Of a stretch of DNA of 5,221 bases, positions 4,889-5,221 are shown one piece after another (the first letter of the stretch is position 1; each line of letters starts with the position of its first letter). A program made the position numbers and the translations under genes. The notes under the pieces are model-generated. The model was given only the letters and a program-made list of their open reading frames with translations. It was not told where the DNA came from and did not search any database. The stretch spans positions 1-5,221 of the forward strand of contig JAISNE010000151.1 in the NCBI GenBank assembly GCA_031276375.1, in the 5' to 3' direction. This stretch comes from Accumulibacter sp. (GTDB taxonomy: Bacteria; Pseudomonadota; Gammaproteobacteria; Burkholderiales; Rhodocyclaceae).

Positions 4889-5221
4889 TCATGCCAGCAA
4901 CTGTTGCCGGTAAATGCCGATCTCGAAACCTCCGCCGCTCTCTTCGAGTTCCATCGGCGTCAGCAGGTAACGCTTGCCTTCCTGGACGAATTCCAGAACC
5001 TGACGCACATTGAAACTCCTCGGCGGCAGCGCCAGACGGACCTGTTCCGACGGGCCGTCCCCGCGCAGCCAGATTCCGGGAATGGCCTCCCCCGCTGAAA
5101 CTCCCGTCGCGCGCGGACGCAGTTCGATGCTTTGCGCGTTGCGCGAAAGCGTCTGGATGCCGATGACCGCCTGCGAATCCGAGGTCACGCTGCGCCGCCG
5201 GACCACGCCCAGCACCCAGTT
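4889..5221 (-). CDS. uncharacterised protein, C-terminal part (possible PilZ-like barrel)
   Basis: This minus-strand frame is open to the right window edge, so only the last 110 residues are visible. The stretch begins NWVLGVVRRR and continues with VIGIQTLSRNAQSIELRPR (about 19-37), IWLRGDG, VRLALPPRSFNVRQVLEFV and a final FEIGIYRQQLLA. Alternating hydrophobic residues suggest a beta-rich fold. The WxLGxVRR ... xGIQxLS pattern resembles the second half of PilZ-type barrels in betaproteobacterial proteins that are often longer and mostly uncharacterised. The c-di-GMP-binding RxxxR motif would lie upstream, outside the window, so binding cannot be judged. The GTG at 5213-5215 is probably internal, because the preceding codons fit the same fold. 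It converges on yjgA. The frame is convincing; the family is tentative. Confidence 0.7.
   Translation of the reverse strand, partial: NWVLGVVRRRSVTSDSQAVIGIQTLSRNAQSIELRPRATGVSAGEAIPGIWLRGDGPSEQVRLALPPRSFNVRQVLEFVQEGKRYLLTPMELEESGGGFEIGIYRQQLLA

Overview
The window is a GC-rich, densely packed stretch of a bacterial chromosome and looks like ordinary core housekeeping DNA. The gene set fits a betaproteobacterium, perhaps of the Rhodocyclales/Accumulibacter type. The pointers are a DUF2782 lipoprotein-like gene, two BPSS1780-type membrane proteins, nadD-rsfS-rlmH in the usual order, and a DUF615 (YjgA/DarP) gene. The assignment rests on family content and gene order only; no taxonomic search was possible.

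Layout. The left edge cuts a LOG-family phosphoribohydrolase gene (1-432). After a 35-bp gap comes a small exported DUF2782 protein (468-794), then two tandem, related polytopic membrane proteins (832-1566 and 1575-2342). The second overlaps nadD (2332-3006) by 11 bp, and rsfS (3014-3382) follows 7 bp later. All five genes from 468 to 3382 read rightwards with gaps of at most 37 bp or overlaps, so they could be one transcription unit. A 270-bp non-coding island (3383-3652) full of hairpins and repeats separates rsfS from rlmH (3653-4123). A second, 205-bp non-coding stretch (4124-4328) separates rlmH from yjgA/darP (4329-4853). From the right edge a gene on the minus strand converges on yjgA (4889-5221, C-terminal part only).

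How the genes work together. Three products act on ribosomes: RsfS silences the large subunit, RlmH methylates 23S rRNA helix 69, and YjgA/DarP helps 50S maturation. NadD makes the dinucleotide of NAD synthesis and is a frequent neighbour of rsfS and rlmH. The LOG, DUF2782 and BPSS1780 genes have no clear functional link to these.

The least explained DNA lies in the two intergenic islands. The first holds a two-copy hairpin-bearing repeat, a long nested inverted repeat and two GCCGGC-type palindromes. The second holds a perfect 9-bp stem-loop and a degenerate REP-like segment. The sequences running into the start codons of rlmH and yjgA are also strikingly alike. I found no CRISPR array, tRNA, rRNA, transposase, phage gene or defence system, and nothing that I would call a new biological system.
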